Shown: in pieces, positions 23,647 through 31,636 of the stretch | Layout of the letters: each line of letters starts with the position of its first letter | How positions within the stretch are numbered: position 1 is the first letter of the stretch | Source of the DNA: an uncultured Duncaniella sp. | Lineage (GTDB): Bacteria; Bacteroidota; Bacteroidia; Bacteroidales; Muribaculaceae | Direction of reading: 5' to 3' | DNA length: 34,028 nt | Assembly (NCBI GenBank): GCA_910578615.1 | Contig: CAJTRI010000006.1 | Location: 1 to 34,028 of the forward strand | Translations under genes and position numbers: made by a program | Notes under the pieces: model-generated | What the model was told of the DNA's origin: nothing | The model's input: only the letters and a program-made list of their open reading frames with translations | Databases searched by the model: none

Positions 23647-25596
23647 TCAACGGTAGCAATCTGTACGGAAAGGAGCTACCGGCAGACCGTCAGTACCATA
23701 GACATTACATGCAGGGTTGTCGGCCCAGCCATAACGGACAGCCACAGGACGGCTGACATCGGGCGAGGTAACGGTTATGATGTTCTTATCTACAGTGACA
23801 TCCGCACGATGGAACACCATATCAGCCCCGCATATAACAAAACCTGTTGCCTTGTCACCCCTGACCGTCACAGGATTATCCATGGTAATAACAGCCTTAT
23901 TGCCTTTAACCTTCATCGAACTTAGAGCGGGAGGGGCATATATGCCCTTTCCATAGGTTCCGGCAAGGGAGGCACGTGCAAGCCGCTCACCAATCTCCTG
24001 CTTGTTTTTAGGATGGATGTCGTAGGCCTCTCCTATATCTATGGCCACTGCCATCCCGGTATTATCGAGCTGTAATGCATTTGCCTGAGCCTCGCGCAGA
24101 TGCGCCCATGTAGATCCCGGCTGGACATCATGACGGTCAAGGAAATTGGCAAGCTGTACGAAATAGAATGGGAAATCCGTCCCACGATCATCACGCCAGC
24201 TGCCTATCATAGCCTGAAAAAGAGGCGTATACTGTTCCCAGCGGTCTACATTTGACTCTCCCTGATACCAGATTGCCCCCTTGATTGGAAAATCATTAAG
24301 GGGATGTATCATGGAATTGTACAGGTTGCCGGGATAGTTCTGGCTCTCAGGCGATTCAGGGCGACGAGGCTGCTTGTCCAAAGGGACACCGATATGATAG
24401 TTCCATATCCCGGAAAGGGATATGCGTTCATTACCAGACTCTACTGACATCTCGGAGGCATCACCGCATATGCCGCCGGTACCGCTGTTATCCTGTACCT
24501 TGACGGCCACAAGCGCCTTGCCGGCCTTGACAACCGATGCCGGAACCTTATAACTGCGCGGAATCCAGTAACCTCCTCCGCGTCCCACCTCGACACCGTT
24601 GAAATATGTAACATCCTCGTCATCAATCCTACCTACATTGAGTGTCACCTCCTTACCTTCCCATGATTCAGGAATCTCGATGACACGCTGAAACCATACA
24701 GATCCATCATAGTCCGGGAGGCCCTTGTATTCCATAGCTCCGGGGAGTTCCATCGTATTCCAGCCGCTCTGAGGCACTGCACCCCATACAGCCTTGTCGC
24801 CATCCATACCGGGATCACAGGCATTCATCTCGTCTGCCCATGCCGAAAGGTCTTTTTCATGCTTGGCTTTTAGACGGGCCATATCACCGCCACAGTCGGC
24901 TATCTCGGACGCATGACGGTCAATGCCGACCACATGACGCAGTGTCTGAATCGAAGTCCAAGCCTCTGCCGGGGTACCGCCCCAAGATGTATCAATGACT
25001 CCGACAGGCACGTTTAACTTATCGGCGAGAGCACGGGCATAAAAATAAGCCACTGCTGAGAAATTCTCAACACTCACAGGCGAACATTCAGCCCATCCGT
25101 TGCCGGTCACTTCAATTTCTGATGCTGTAAGCGGAACAGAAGACTTCACACGCTTGATTTGGAGAAGGCGTATTGACGGATGTCCGGCTTCTGCAAGCTC
25201 CTTCTCCCAATTCATCACCTGTCCCCATCCTTTTACGGGCATCTCCATGTTGGACTGCCCGGAACACAACCACACTTCACCAGAAAGTACGTTGTCAAAA
25301 GTCAACAAATCACCATCGCTGACCGCAAGAGTGAAAGGGCCTCCGGCCTTAGGCGTAGGCACAGACAGAGAGAAAACTCCGTCATGATTGACAGTAGCGG
25401 TATACTTTCTGTTGCTCCATCCGGGAGTGACAGTCACGGTACTGCCGGGACGAGACGAATGTCCCGAGACAACAAGTGCTGAATTTTGCTGCACTATCAT
25501 ATTGTCCGAAAAATATGCCGGAAGGGATACCTCGGCATACCCTACGGAACAAGTTATTCCAAGGGCAAGCAAGGATAATGAATATCTGTTCATCAT
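23647..25596 (-). CDS. Secreted sialate O-acetylesterase-like carbohydrate esterase
   Basis: A 649-residue secreted SGNH esterase with a signal peptide at about 1-21 (ending GYA). An N-terminal beta domain occupies about 22-100. The catalytic region opens with WLCSGQSNMEMPVKGW (nucleophile Ser115), with DTSWGGTPAEAW near residue 203. A galactose-binding, GH2-like jelly roll (about 290-400: SVWFQRVIEIPESWEGKEVTLNVGRIDDEDVTYFNG) is inserted. The second half of the catalytic domain carries IKGAIWYQGESN and the Asp/His pair in DIHPKNK near residue 560. Such enzymes remove acetyl groups from sialic acids or from plant xylan or xyloglucan; the plant-like operon favours the latter but does not prove it. 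It lies 44 bases after the GH2 gene, same operon. Confidence 0.9.
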   Translation of the reverse strand: MMNRYSLSLLALGITCSVGYAEVSLPAYFSDNMIVQQNSALVVSGHSSRPGSTVTVTPGWSNRKYTATVNHDGVFSLSVPTPKAGGPFTLAVSDGDLLTFDNVLSGEVWLCSGQSNMEMPVKGWGQVMNWEKELAEAGHPSIRLLQIKRVKSSVPLTASEIEVTGNGWAECSPVSVENFSAVAYFYARALADKLNVPVGVIDTSWGGTPAEAWTSIQTLRHVVGIDRHASEIADCGGDMARLKAKHEKDLSAWADEMNACDPGMDGDKAVWGAVPQSGWNTMELPGAMEYKGLPDYDGSVWFQRVIEIPESWEGKEVTLNVGRIDDEDVTYFNGVEVGRGGGYWIPRSYKVPASVVKAGKALVAVKVQDNSGTGGICGDASEMSVESGNERISLSGIWNYHIGVPLDKQPRRPESPESQNYPGNLYNSMIHPLNDFPIKGAIWYQGESNVDRWEQYTPLFQAMIGSWRDDRGTDFPFYFVQLANFLDRHDVQPGSTWAHLREAQANALQLDNTGMAVAIDIGEAYDIHPKNKQEIGERLARASLAGTYGKGIYAPPALSSMKVKGNKAVITMDNPVTVRGDKATGFVICGADMVFHRADVTVDKNIITVTSPDVSRPVAVRYGWADNPACNVYGTDGLPVAPFRTDCYR

Positions 25597-25640
25597 GGTT
25601 TTTATAGATATGTAAAGACAAATAAGAGATGATGTGTCTG

Positions 25641-28520
25641 TTATATTTTCTTTGAGCTGACCGTCACAGCTCCTGACCTTAGTCCCGGAGATGATACAGA
25701 TACAGTTATCGGGCCGGGGGTGAATGTAGTACGGACGGCCGTACGCATCAGTCCACCTTCGGCCCTGAGTTCTGGATCGCCGGGAGCATGATAACCCATA
25801 TCCTCGTCTTCCGTTATATAGAAGTTATAACTACCCTTGTAGACCCCCTCGCCTGACACATCGAAATATAGCAGGTTGTCGGCACGCAGACACCAGTTGC
25901 CATCCTTATCCACAACACGGACATTGACTATGAACGCATCCGAGCCATTTGCCCGTAATGGGAATTTAGTGCCGGAAGGAGTATCGGATTGAGGCAGGAC
26001 TGTGACTTCCAGGGCATAAGGATCGCCAGATGTGGTTGCCGACTCACGGCATACAGGGTTTCGTTCCGAGTCAAGGCCGACTGCCTCTATAACACCGGGA
26101 GACCATGTGACATCCTTCCATGTACACCTGCGCGTACGGCTGTCAGGAGTCACAATACCCAGCGAGCGGCCGTTAAGGAACAGCTCCACCTCGGGACAGT
26201 TGCTCCATGCGTTGACATCAACGATACCTGACTGATTCCAGTGGGACTGTAATGCCACACCCGGACGACGGTCATAGGAATTCCATAAAGCGTCACGATA
26301 AATGCGGTATTTCAATTTGGGGATGCGGTTACCGTCCATAGCGCATGAACCAAGGCTCTTTTGGTCACGCCGTCCGTTGAGATAGATGGTATAACCCTCC
26401 CCGTAGGTCTCTGCAAGCATCCAGTCAATCCATCCACACGCACGGCCGTCAAGGTCGGCAAGATAGTTTTCGACATAATATTGGGAAAACGTTACCTCAT
26501 TGTCATAGTCATCACGAGCAATACAGAAACTCGGGTTTCCACTCCAATTTGTACCGTACACCTCGGTATTCAGAGAGGGACATCCTTCCTCTTTGCCATA
26601 ACGGTTGGTATAGCCTACAACCACAGGCTCACCACGATCCCACTCGGGCGGATAACCGTCTCTGTTGAGGACTATGCGCGGATTTATATAGTCCCACTTC
26701 TTCACCTCGGCAAGGGTGCGCGACGGCAGATAGCGGTCTCCGTCATAGGCCAGCCCGTTGTTTGACTCCCACACCACTACCGACGGATGATTGCGGAAAG
26801 CTATAACAGCATCACGGTCATATTCCTGCTTATAGGTACAGGCAGGCTCGTTTTTCAGCGCCCACTCGTTATCTCCACTGTTAAGTATAAGCATGACGCC
26901 ATACTCGTCACAAGCTTCTATTGCCTCCATGAATGGAGGTTGGTGCCCGACACGCAGGGTGTTGCCGCCACAGTCGGCTATGCGTTTCACATCTTCCCAC
27001 CTCATAGCCACGGGGACGGCGGCTCCGAGGCCTGGATAACTATTGCGATAGCCAAAGCCGCGAAGAATTGTTTTCTCACCGTTGACGTAACAATAATCAT
27101 TGTCCCACCTTACGGTACGGATACCCATTTTCTCAGTCACACGGTCTTTAAGTCTGCCGCCGACATAGACAGAGGTTTCAACCGTATACAGATACGGGCC
27201 GCCTGACGGTGAACCTACGGGATACCAAAGAACAGGATTTTCAAGACAGCCAGAGAAATCAAATTGTGCCATGGAGCCGGAGGCAACCTTCTTTATGGCT
27301 GCACGTGAGAACACAGTCTTGCCATCCCGATCTTTCAATGCGGTCACAAGACGCACATCGCTGTCTCTGCCGGAACCATTCTCTACCGACGTAACAAATC
27401 TCAACCATGCCTGACTCTCCGACGCATACATCGTGCCGAAATAAGTACCCCACTTTCCATGAGGGGCATATGTGTTAAACGGAATATGTATATCGTTCTT
27501 TGTATACAGATACACAGGCGACACAATTCCCCCCATGGCCTGTCCGAAACCTTCGTTTTCAGCAAACTCCGGGTATGTAAAGAACGTGTCTCGCGAGTTA
27601 GAGACACGTATCGCAATCTGATTCTCCCTGTCCCACTCTACATATGGAGTGATATTGACGGCGAAAGGTATGGAACTTCCGATGTGGGTGACATCGGAAG
27701 GCTGCTGAACTGCCGTGGTGGTCATATTTACCGGCTGTCCGTTGACATACAATGTCATACCGATATTGACACCGTTGAACTTTAAGAATATCTGCTTGTC
27801 TCGCTCCTTATTGCTGATTTTAATCTTTTTACGATACCATGCCTCACCACGCCAGCACAATTCCCCCTTGGTGGAGTTGAGATAGGTATCACGCTCGTTA
27901 TAACAATGGGGAATTCCCACCTGCTCCCACTCACTGTCATCAAATCCATATGAAGACAATGTGGCGGAATCAAACTCATCGGCAGCCTCGGGAGTAATGA
28001 CTATCTCGCTGAACGGCACGGGTGATTTGACACGCAGCAAACGATAACGGCTATCTACCCCGATAGTCACGGATGTACTGTTGACACGTTCGACATACCC
28101 GAATGTCTCACCCACGGCGGCAAGATCATTTGTCTTGTTGACATCACACCTGCGTGATACCGAGGCGTCTGAAATCTCTGTCCACTCATTGCCGTCAAGA
28201 CTGCCTTCTATTGCCACAGATGCATACGAGACAGCATCTCCGGCATAGTGCAAGGTAATTGATGACAGCATATACGGATCATGGAGGTCTATGGCAAGAG
28301 GTTGTCGCATATCCGCTTCCCTGTTGCGGGTCACATCCCCGTCAGACAACTCGCTGACACTTCGAGGCCCGACACTTATCAATGACTTTGGGGCAAGATT
28401 TCCATCATTGCGGACAATTTTTGAGAAACGCCACGGAGAACTACCGATATCGGTAACTGACTGTGCCGACATAGCAAATACCGGCAGTAACATGCCGGCC
28501 AACACAAGAAAATGTCTCAT
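25641..28520 (-). CDS. Secreted glycoside hydrolase family 2 enzyme with an inserted discoidin-like domain
   Basis: A 959-residue enzyme starting MRHFLVLAGMLLPVFAMSAQ. The ATG at 28520 overlaps the upstream stop (ATGA), so this start is chosen over one 13 codons earlier. After the signal peptide come the first GH2 strand (SSPWRFSKI), a discoidin/F5-8C-like insert (about 50-180, 'QPLAIDLHDPYMLSSITLHYAG'), then the GH2 sugar-binding domain (FDDSEWEQVGIPHCYN), an Ig-like domain (about 340-470) and the TIM barrel (about 475-770). C-terminal beta domains follow. The nucleophile is Glu653 in LNTEVYG. At the acid/base position, normally NHPSxxxWxxGNE, it has NHPSVVVWESNNG: the usual Glu is Gly589 and another Glu, 585, lies four residues earlier. 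Beta-galactosidase-like activity is the first guess. Confidence 0.88.
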   Translation of the reverse strand: MRHFLVLAGMLLPVFAMSAQSVTDIGSSPWRFSKIVRNDGNLAPKSLISVGPRSVSELSDGDVTRNREADMRQPLAIDLHDPYMLSSITLHYAGDAVSYASVAIEGSLDGNEWTEISDASVSRRCDVNKTNDLAAVGETFGYVERVNSTSVTIGVDSRYRLLRVKSPVPFSEIVITPEAADEFDSATLSSYGFDDSEWEQVGIPHCYNERDTYLNSTKGELCWRGEAWYRKKIKISNKERDKQIFLKFNGVNIGMTLYVNGQPVNMTTTAVQQPSDVTHIGSSIPFAVNITPYVEWDRENQIAIRVSNSRDTFFTYPEFAENEGFGQAMGGIVSPVYLYTKNDIHIPFNTYAPHGKWGTYFGTMYASESQAWLRFVTSVENGSGRDSDVRLVTALKDRDGKTVFSRAAIKKVASGSMAQFDFSGCLENPVLWYPVGSPSGGPYLYTVETSVYVGGRLKDRVTEKMGIRTVRWDNDYCYVNGEKTILRGFGYRNSYPGLGAAVPVAMRWEDVKRIADCGGNTLRVGHQPPFMEAIEACDEYGVMLILNSGDNEWALKNEPACTYKQEYDRDAVIAFRNHPSVVVWESNNGLAYDGDRYLPSRTLAEVKKWDYINPRIVLNRDGYPPEWDRGEPVVVGYTNRYGKEEGCPSLNTEVYGTNWSGNPSFCIARDDYDNEVTFSQYYVENYLADLDGRACGWIDWMLAETYGEGYTIYLNGRRDQKSLGSCAMDGNRIPKLKYRIYRDALWNSYDRRPGVALQSHWNQSGIVDVNAWSNCPEVELFLNGRSLGIVTPDSRTRRCTWKDVTWSPGVIEAVGLDSERNPVCRESATTSGDPYALEVTVLPQSDTPSGTKFPLRANGSDAFIVNVRVVDKDGNWCLRADNLLYFDVSGEGVYKGSYNFYITEDEDMGYHAPGDPELRAEGGLMRTAVRTTFTPGPITVSVSSPGLRSGAVTVSSKKI

Positions 28521-30523
28521 CTTACAATAACTTTTAGAGTCATGTTTTCGTCTCGGCATGACAAGCGGGCAATATACACACCCGGCTCAACGCCAAGTGC
28601 CAGTGATCCGCTTCCTTTGACATCACTGCATAAGACCGACCGGCCGTCGGTAGCATAAATATCAAGAGTTCCGTTCCCTTCAACATGATATTCAACCACA
28701 TTGCCTACCACTGACAAATCCAGCGTCCTGTCAGTAACGACATCGCCAATCCCAGAAGGATCGGCGGAGAAAGCCCCCATGGCGAAACGACCGCCGGTAT
28801 TGGCATTATCAATAGCCTGGACACCCCATTCATACTCACCGGCAGAGACTATACGCGCCTTATAACCGCAACGCCTCACCTCGCCGGAAATCCTACTGAC
28901 TTTTATATATCCTGTAACCATGTCGGCCGGAACAGTCATCGAGAAAGAGCTATCTCCTTTACGCTTGATATAAACATTGTAACGCAGTGCCTCGGAAGGA
29001 GTGGCATCATCGGTGGCTGCATTCCATGAAAGTTCCACGATGCCTGTGGCATTATCCATGTGTGCGTTAAGTCCGACAGGGGCCGAAGGAGCTGCATTAG
29101 GGGTCGCACCCTTTGAAGCACTGTCGTTGTGGTATAGCTCTGCAAGACAGCCCGCCGAGCACCCTCCGTTGGCCCATCCTGACAACCATGCATCCAGAAA
29201 ACCGTCATTATCATAGTCCACCAGTTGATGCGCCCCATGTGTCACCCGGCTGAAATGACCGGCTTTTCCAAAAAGGTCATCATAGTGAGCACCATATGCC
29301 TTGAAAGTCATGTCGCCTCTGTTGATATACAGCCATGTGGTATGTTCATGAGCCACTCCGTGACCTCCGATAAGGATATCCGGGAAACCGTCATGATTTA
29401 CATCACCTATCGAGATCTGGGCACCATCAATCCCTTCAAGATCCGAAGTATCCGCAAGCGAGAACCTTCTGTCACCCTCATTGCGATAGATCTGGAACAT
29501 CTTGGTCTTGGTATTGAAATAATATCCCGGCATAATGAGATCGGCAAGGCCATCATTGTCAAGGTCATATGCCATGCATGACGCATCTGTGACTCCGATA
29601 AATCTGTTTGCGGTGTCCTCGGTAAAAATACCGTCACCGTTGTTCCAGTATATATGGGTCTCGGAATTACGTGTAGCCCCATACCCGGTACTGAATATAT
29701 CAAGATAGCCATCACCATCAAGGTCACAGAATTCGACACTTCCATCCGTCATGCCGTGAAACTCCCTGTCTCCAAGAGGAAGTTTCTGAATCTCAAAACC
29801 GTTGCCCCCCTTGTTGCGATAAAGATATACCACCCGACACGCCTCCATCGGCTCCTCACCGGCCATACGGGCAGCCTCGTCAAACCCGGTCATAACCAGG
29901 TCAACATATCCATCGTTGTCATAGTCACCGGCCGAAACCCAATTGTGTCCTTTGCCTCCCGAACATCCGTTGAAAAGAGGACGGATACCATGGTCGGCCA
30001 TTTCTTCAAAAACCACTTTGCCTTCCTCATCCGGGCCACGGTTTACATATACCCGGGTCACAATCTTGTCAAGCTGTGTCTTTTCATCTTCCCAAGCATA
30101 ATCATATCCGGCGATACCGGGCAGAACCATATCAAGAAGGCCGTCATTATTTATATCAATCCACACGGGACATGAATAGGCAACCCCTCCGAACGGTGAC
30201 AGAAGCCTCGTGAAAGTACCGTCACCATTGTTTTTATAAAGATTAGACTGTACGACAGATTTACTGACATGGGTATTGACATCTGAATAAAAAAGATCCA
30301 TATACCCGTCGTTGTCATAGTCACCCCATGCCACTCCGGCGAACTGGCTATGATAAAACGATCCGGCAGGAGCACCACCCTTTGCCGGCTGGGCCGGAAC
30401 CGGCTTAGGAACCTTGGAAAACCTGACATTGTCAGTCAAAGGCGTGGTCTGCGCCACGACAGAAAAAGAAGACCCGGCAGCGAGAGTCACGGTCAACATG
30501 GTTATATATAAGGCTTTTCCCAT
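28517..30523 (-). CDS. Secreted FG-GAP/VCBS propeller protein with Fn3-like domain and sorting-like tail
   Basis: A 668-residue protein with a signal peptide at about 1-24 (ending SFSVVAQ). Seven repeats follow, each with a calcium-binding DxDxDG(x)xD loop: DYDNDGYMD, DINNDGLLD, DYDNDGYVD, DLDGDGYLD, DLDNDGLAD, DVNHDGFPD and DYDNDGFLD, between about residues 65 and 455. Seven units fit one closed beta-propeller. An Fn3-like domain follows (about 475-590, 'APSAPVGLNAHMDNATGIVELSWNAA'), then the C-terminal tail ending GVYIARLSCRDENMTLKVIVR. No catalytic site is seen, so it may bind glycan or partner proteins at the surface. The stop overlaps the GH2 start, so the two proteins are probably made together. 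Confidence 0.88.
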   Translation of the reverse strand: MGKALYITMLTVTLAAGSSFSVVAQTTPLTDNVRFSKVPKPVPAQPAKGGAPAGSFYHSQFAGVAWGDYDNDGYMDLFYSDVNTHVSKSVVQSNLYKNNGDGTFTRLLSPFGGVAYSCPVWIDINNDGLLDMVLPGIAGYDYAWEDEKTQLDKIVTRVYVNRGPDEEGKVVFEEMADHGIRPLFNGCSGGKGHNWVSAGDYDNDGYVDLVMTGFDEAARMAGEEPMEACRVVYLYRNKGGNGFEIQKLPLGDREFHGMTDGSVEFCDLDGDGYLDIFSTGYGATRNSETHIYWNNGDGIFTEDTANRFIGVTDASCMAYDLDNDGLADLIMPGYYFNTKTKMFQIYRNEGDRRFSLADTSDLEGIDGAQISIGDVNHDGFPDILIGGHGVAHEHTTWLYINRGDMTFKAYGAHYDDLFGKAGHFSRVTHGAHQLVDYDNDGFLDAWLSGWANGGCSAGCLAELYHNDSASKGATPNAAPSAPVGLNAHMDNATGIVELSWNAATDDATPSEALRYNVYIKRKGDSSFSMTVPADMVTGYIKVSRISGEVRRCGYKARIVSAGEYEWGVQAIDNANTGGRFAMGAFSADPSGIGDVVTDRTLDLSVVGNVVEYHVEGNGTLDIYATDGRSVLCSDVKGSGSLALGVEPGVYIARLSCRDENMTLKVIVR

Positions 30524-30537
30524 ATCCTCTGAGAAAA

Positions 30538-30555
30538 AAGATTTCTAAAAATCTT
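30538..30555 (-). terminator. Weak intra-operon hairpin with T-tail
   Basis: On the minus strand, 7-base AT-rich arms AAGATTT and AAATCTT around TTAG, followed by TTTTC. It lies in the 65-base gap between the GH43 and FG-GAP genes. The stem is short, so it is more likely an attenuator or processing site than a full stop. Confidence 0.4.
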
Positions 30556-30588
30556 AGATTGAAAGTTTTAACTAAATTTACAGACATC

Positions 30589-31632
30589 CTATTCGGCTGC
30601 AATATCAGCCATAGAATTGTATACGTCAACCTTTTCCCTCCACGGAATTATCATTGAATCACCGTTAAGCTCAATCGGGAGCCACATATATCGCGAGTCA
30701 ATGAGGTCGTTTTTGTTCCATCTGTCAAACATTATTATAAAAGACCGGCGGCTACCGTCATTCACGGGAAAGACACATGTACTCTGTCCGTAGAAGGTTT
30801 TGTCGGCGTCCTTTCCACGACATGGATTATCGATTGTCTTCCAAGGCCCCATAATAGATGCCGCCACGGCCCACTCGGCCTCATTTGGAGACCATCCTGA
30901 ACACCCGGATGTCACCATATAGTATTTTCCGTCATGCTTGAATATGGCGGGAGCCTCACGAAACCGACCTGAAAAGTTGCGGCTGAAACTGCCTGACTGA
31001 GACAGATAGTCGTCAGATAGACGGCTGATATGGAGTGTCGAATTGCCCTCGGAAGAATAAATATGATAAGCCTTGCCGTCATCATCCTTAAAAACGGTCA
31101 TATCACGCGACTCGGAATTGTTGGGACGTTCGGAACGGATATATGTAAACGGCCCTGTGGGACTATCCCCCACCGCGACTCCCGCACGAGCCGCGCTGTA
31201 ATAGGGATTGTCAATATGCATCCACATGACAAACTTGCGTGTCTTGTCGTTATATACCACCTTGGGACGCTCTATCACCATGGTAGGATGAATGTCGGAA
31301 GCAGAATCGATAGTGTCAGGTTGTAGCACCACACCTTCGAATTTCCAGTTTTTCAGGTCACGCGAGGAATAACACGACACACCACCGGCCTCGGTGCGAT
31401 AGCACTCCCAACCCACCCCGGGCGACCGATAAGTATCCTTACCCTTACGCTCTCCATACCAGTAATAGATACCTTCATGTAACATTATACCCGCTCCATG
31501 GGCGTTTATCCTATTACCGTCCGTATCAGTCCACACTCCGCCCTGAACCCAGTCGGCGGCACAGGCTCCGGCCACGGTCAGCACGCAGATACATAACGAT
31601 AATAATCGGTCAAACTCTTTCTTTATTTCCAT
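30589..31632 (-). CDS. Secreted glycoside hydrolase family 43 (exo-beta-1,3-galactanase-like)
   Basis: A 347-residue five-bladed propeller enzyme. The ATG at 31632 is chosen because it gives a good signal peptide (about 1-25, LLSLCICVLTVAGACAA) and lies 4 bases after the regulator stop; the frame extends further upstream. Instead of the GH43 base Asp near the start there is RINAHGAGIMLHEGIYYWYGE, the form seen in exo-beta-1,3-galactanases and close subfamilies. Glu121 (IERPKVVY), Glu226 (REAPAIF) and Gln283 (GQSTCVF) have nearly the same spacing as the Glu/Glu/Gln set I recall from the Phanerochaete exo-galactanase. Asp177 (SRDMTVF) fits the usual pKa modulator. Galactan side-chain or arabinogalactan degradation is inferred. 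Confidence 0.88.
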   Translation of the reverse strand: MEIKKEFDRLLSLCICVLTVAGACAADWVQGGVWTDTDGNRINAHGAGIMLHEGIYYWYGERKGKDTYRSPGVGWECYRTEAGGVSCYSSRDLKNWKFEGVVLQPDTIDSASDIHPTMVIERPKVVYNDKTRKFVMWMHIDNPYYSAARAGVAVGDSPTGPFTYIRSERPNNSESRDMTVFKDDDGKAYHIYSSEGNSTLHISRLSDDYLSQSGSFSRNFSGRFREAPAIFKHDGKYYMVTSGCSGWSPNEAEWAVAASIMGPWKTIDNPCRGKDADKTFYGQSTCVFPVNDGSRRSFIIMFDRWNKNDLIDSRYMWLPIELNGDSMIIPWREKVDVYNSMADIAAE

Positions 31633-31636
31633 AATT

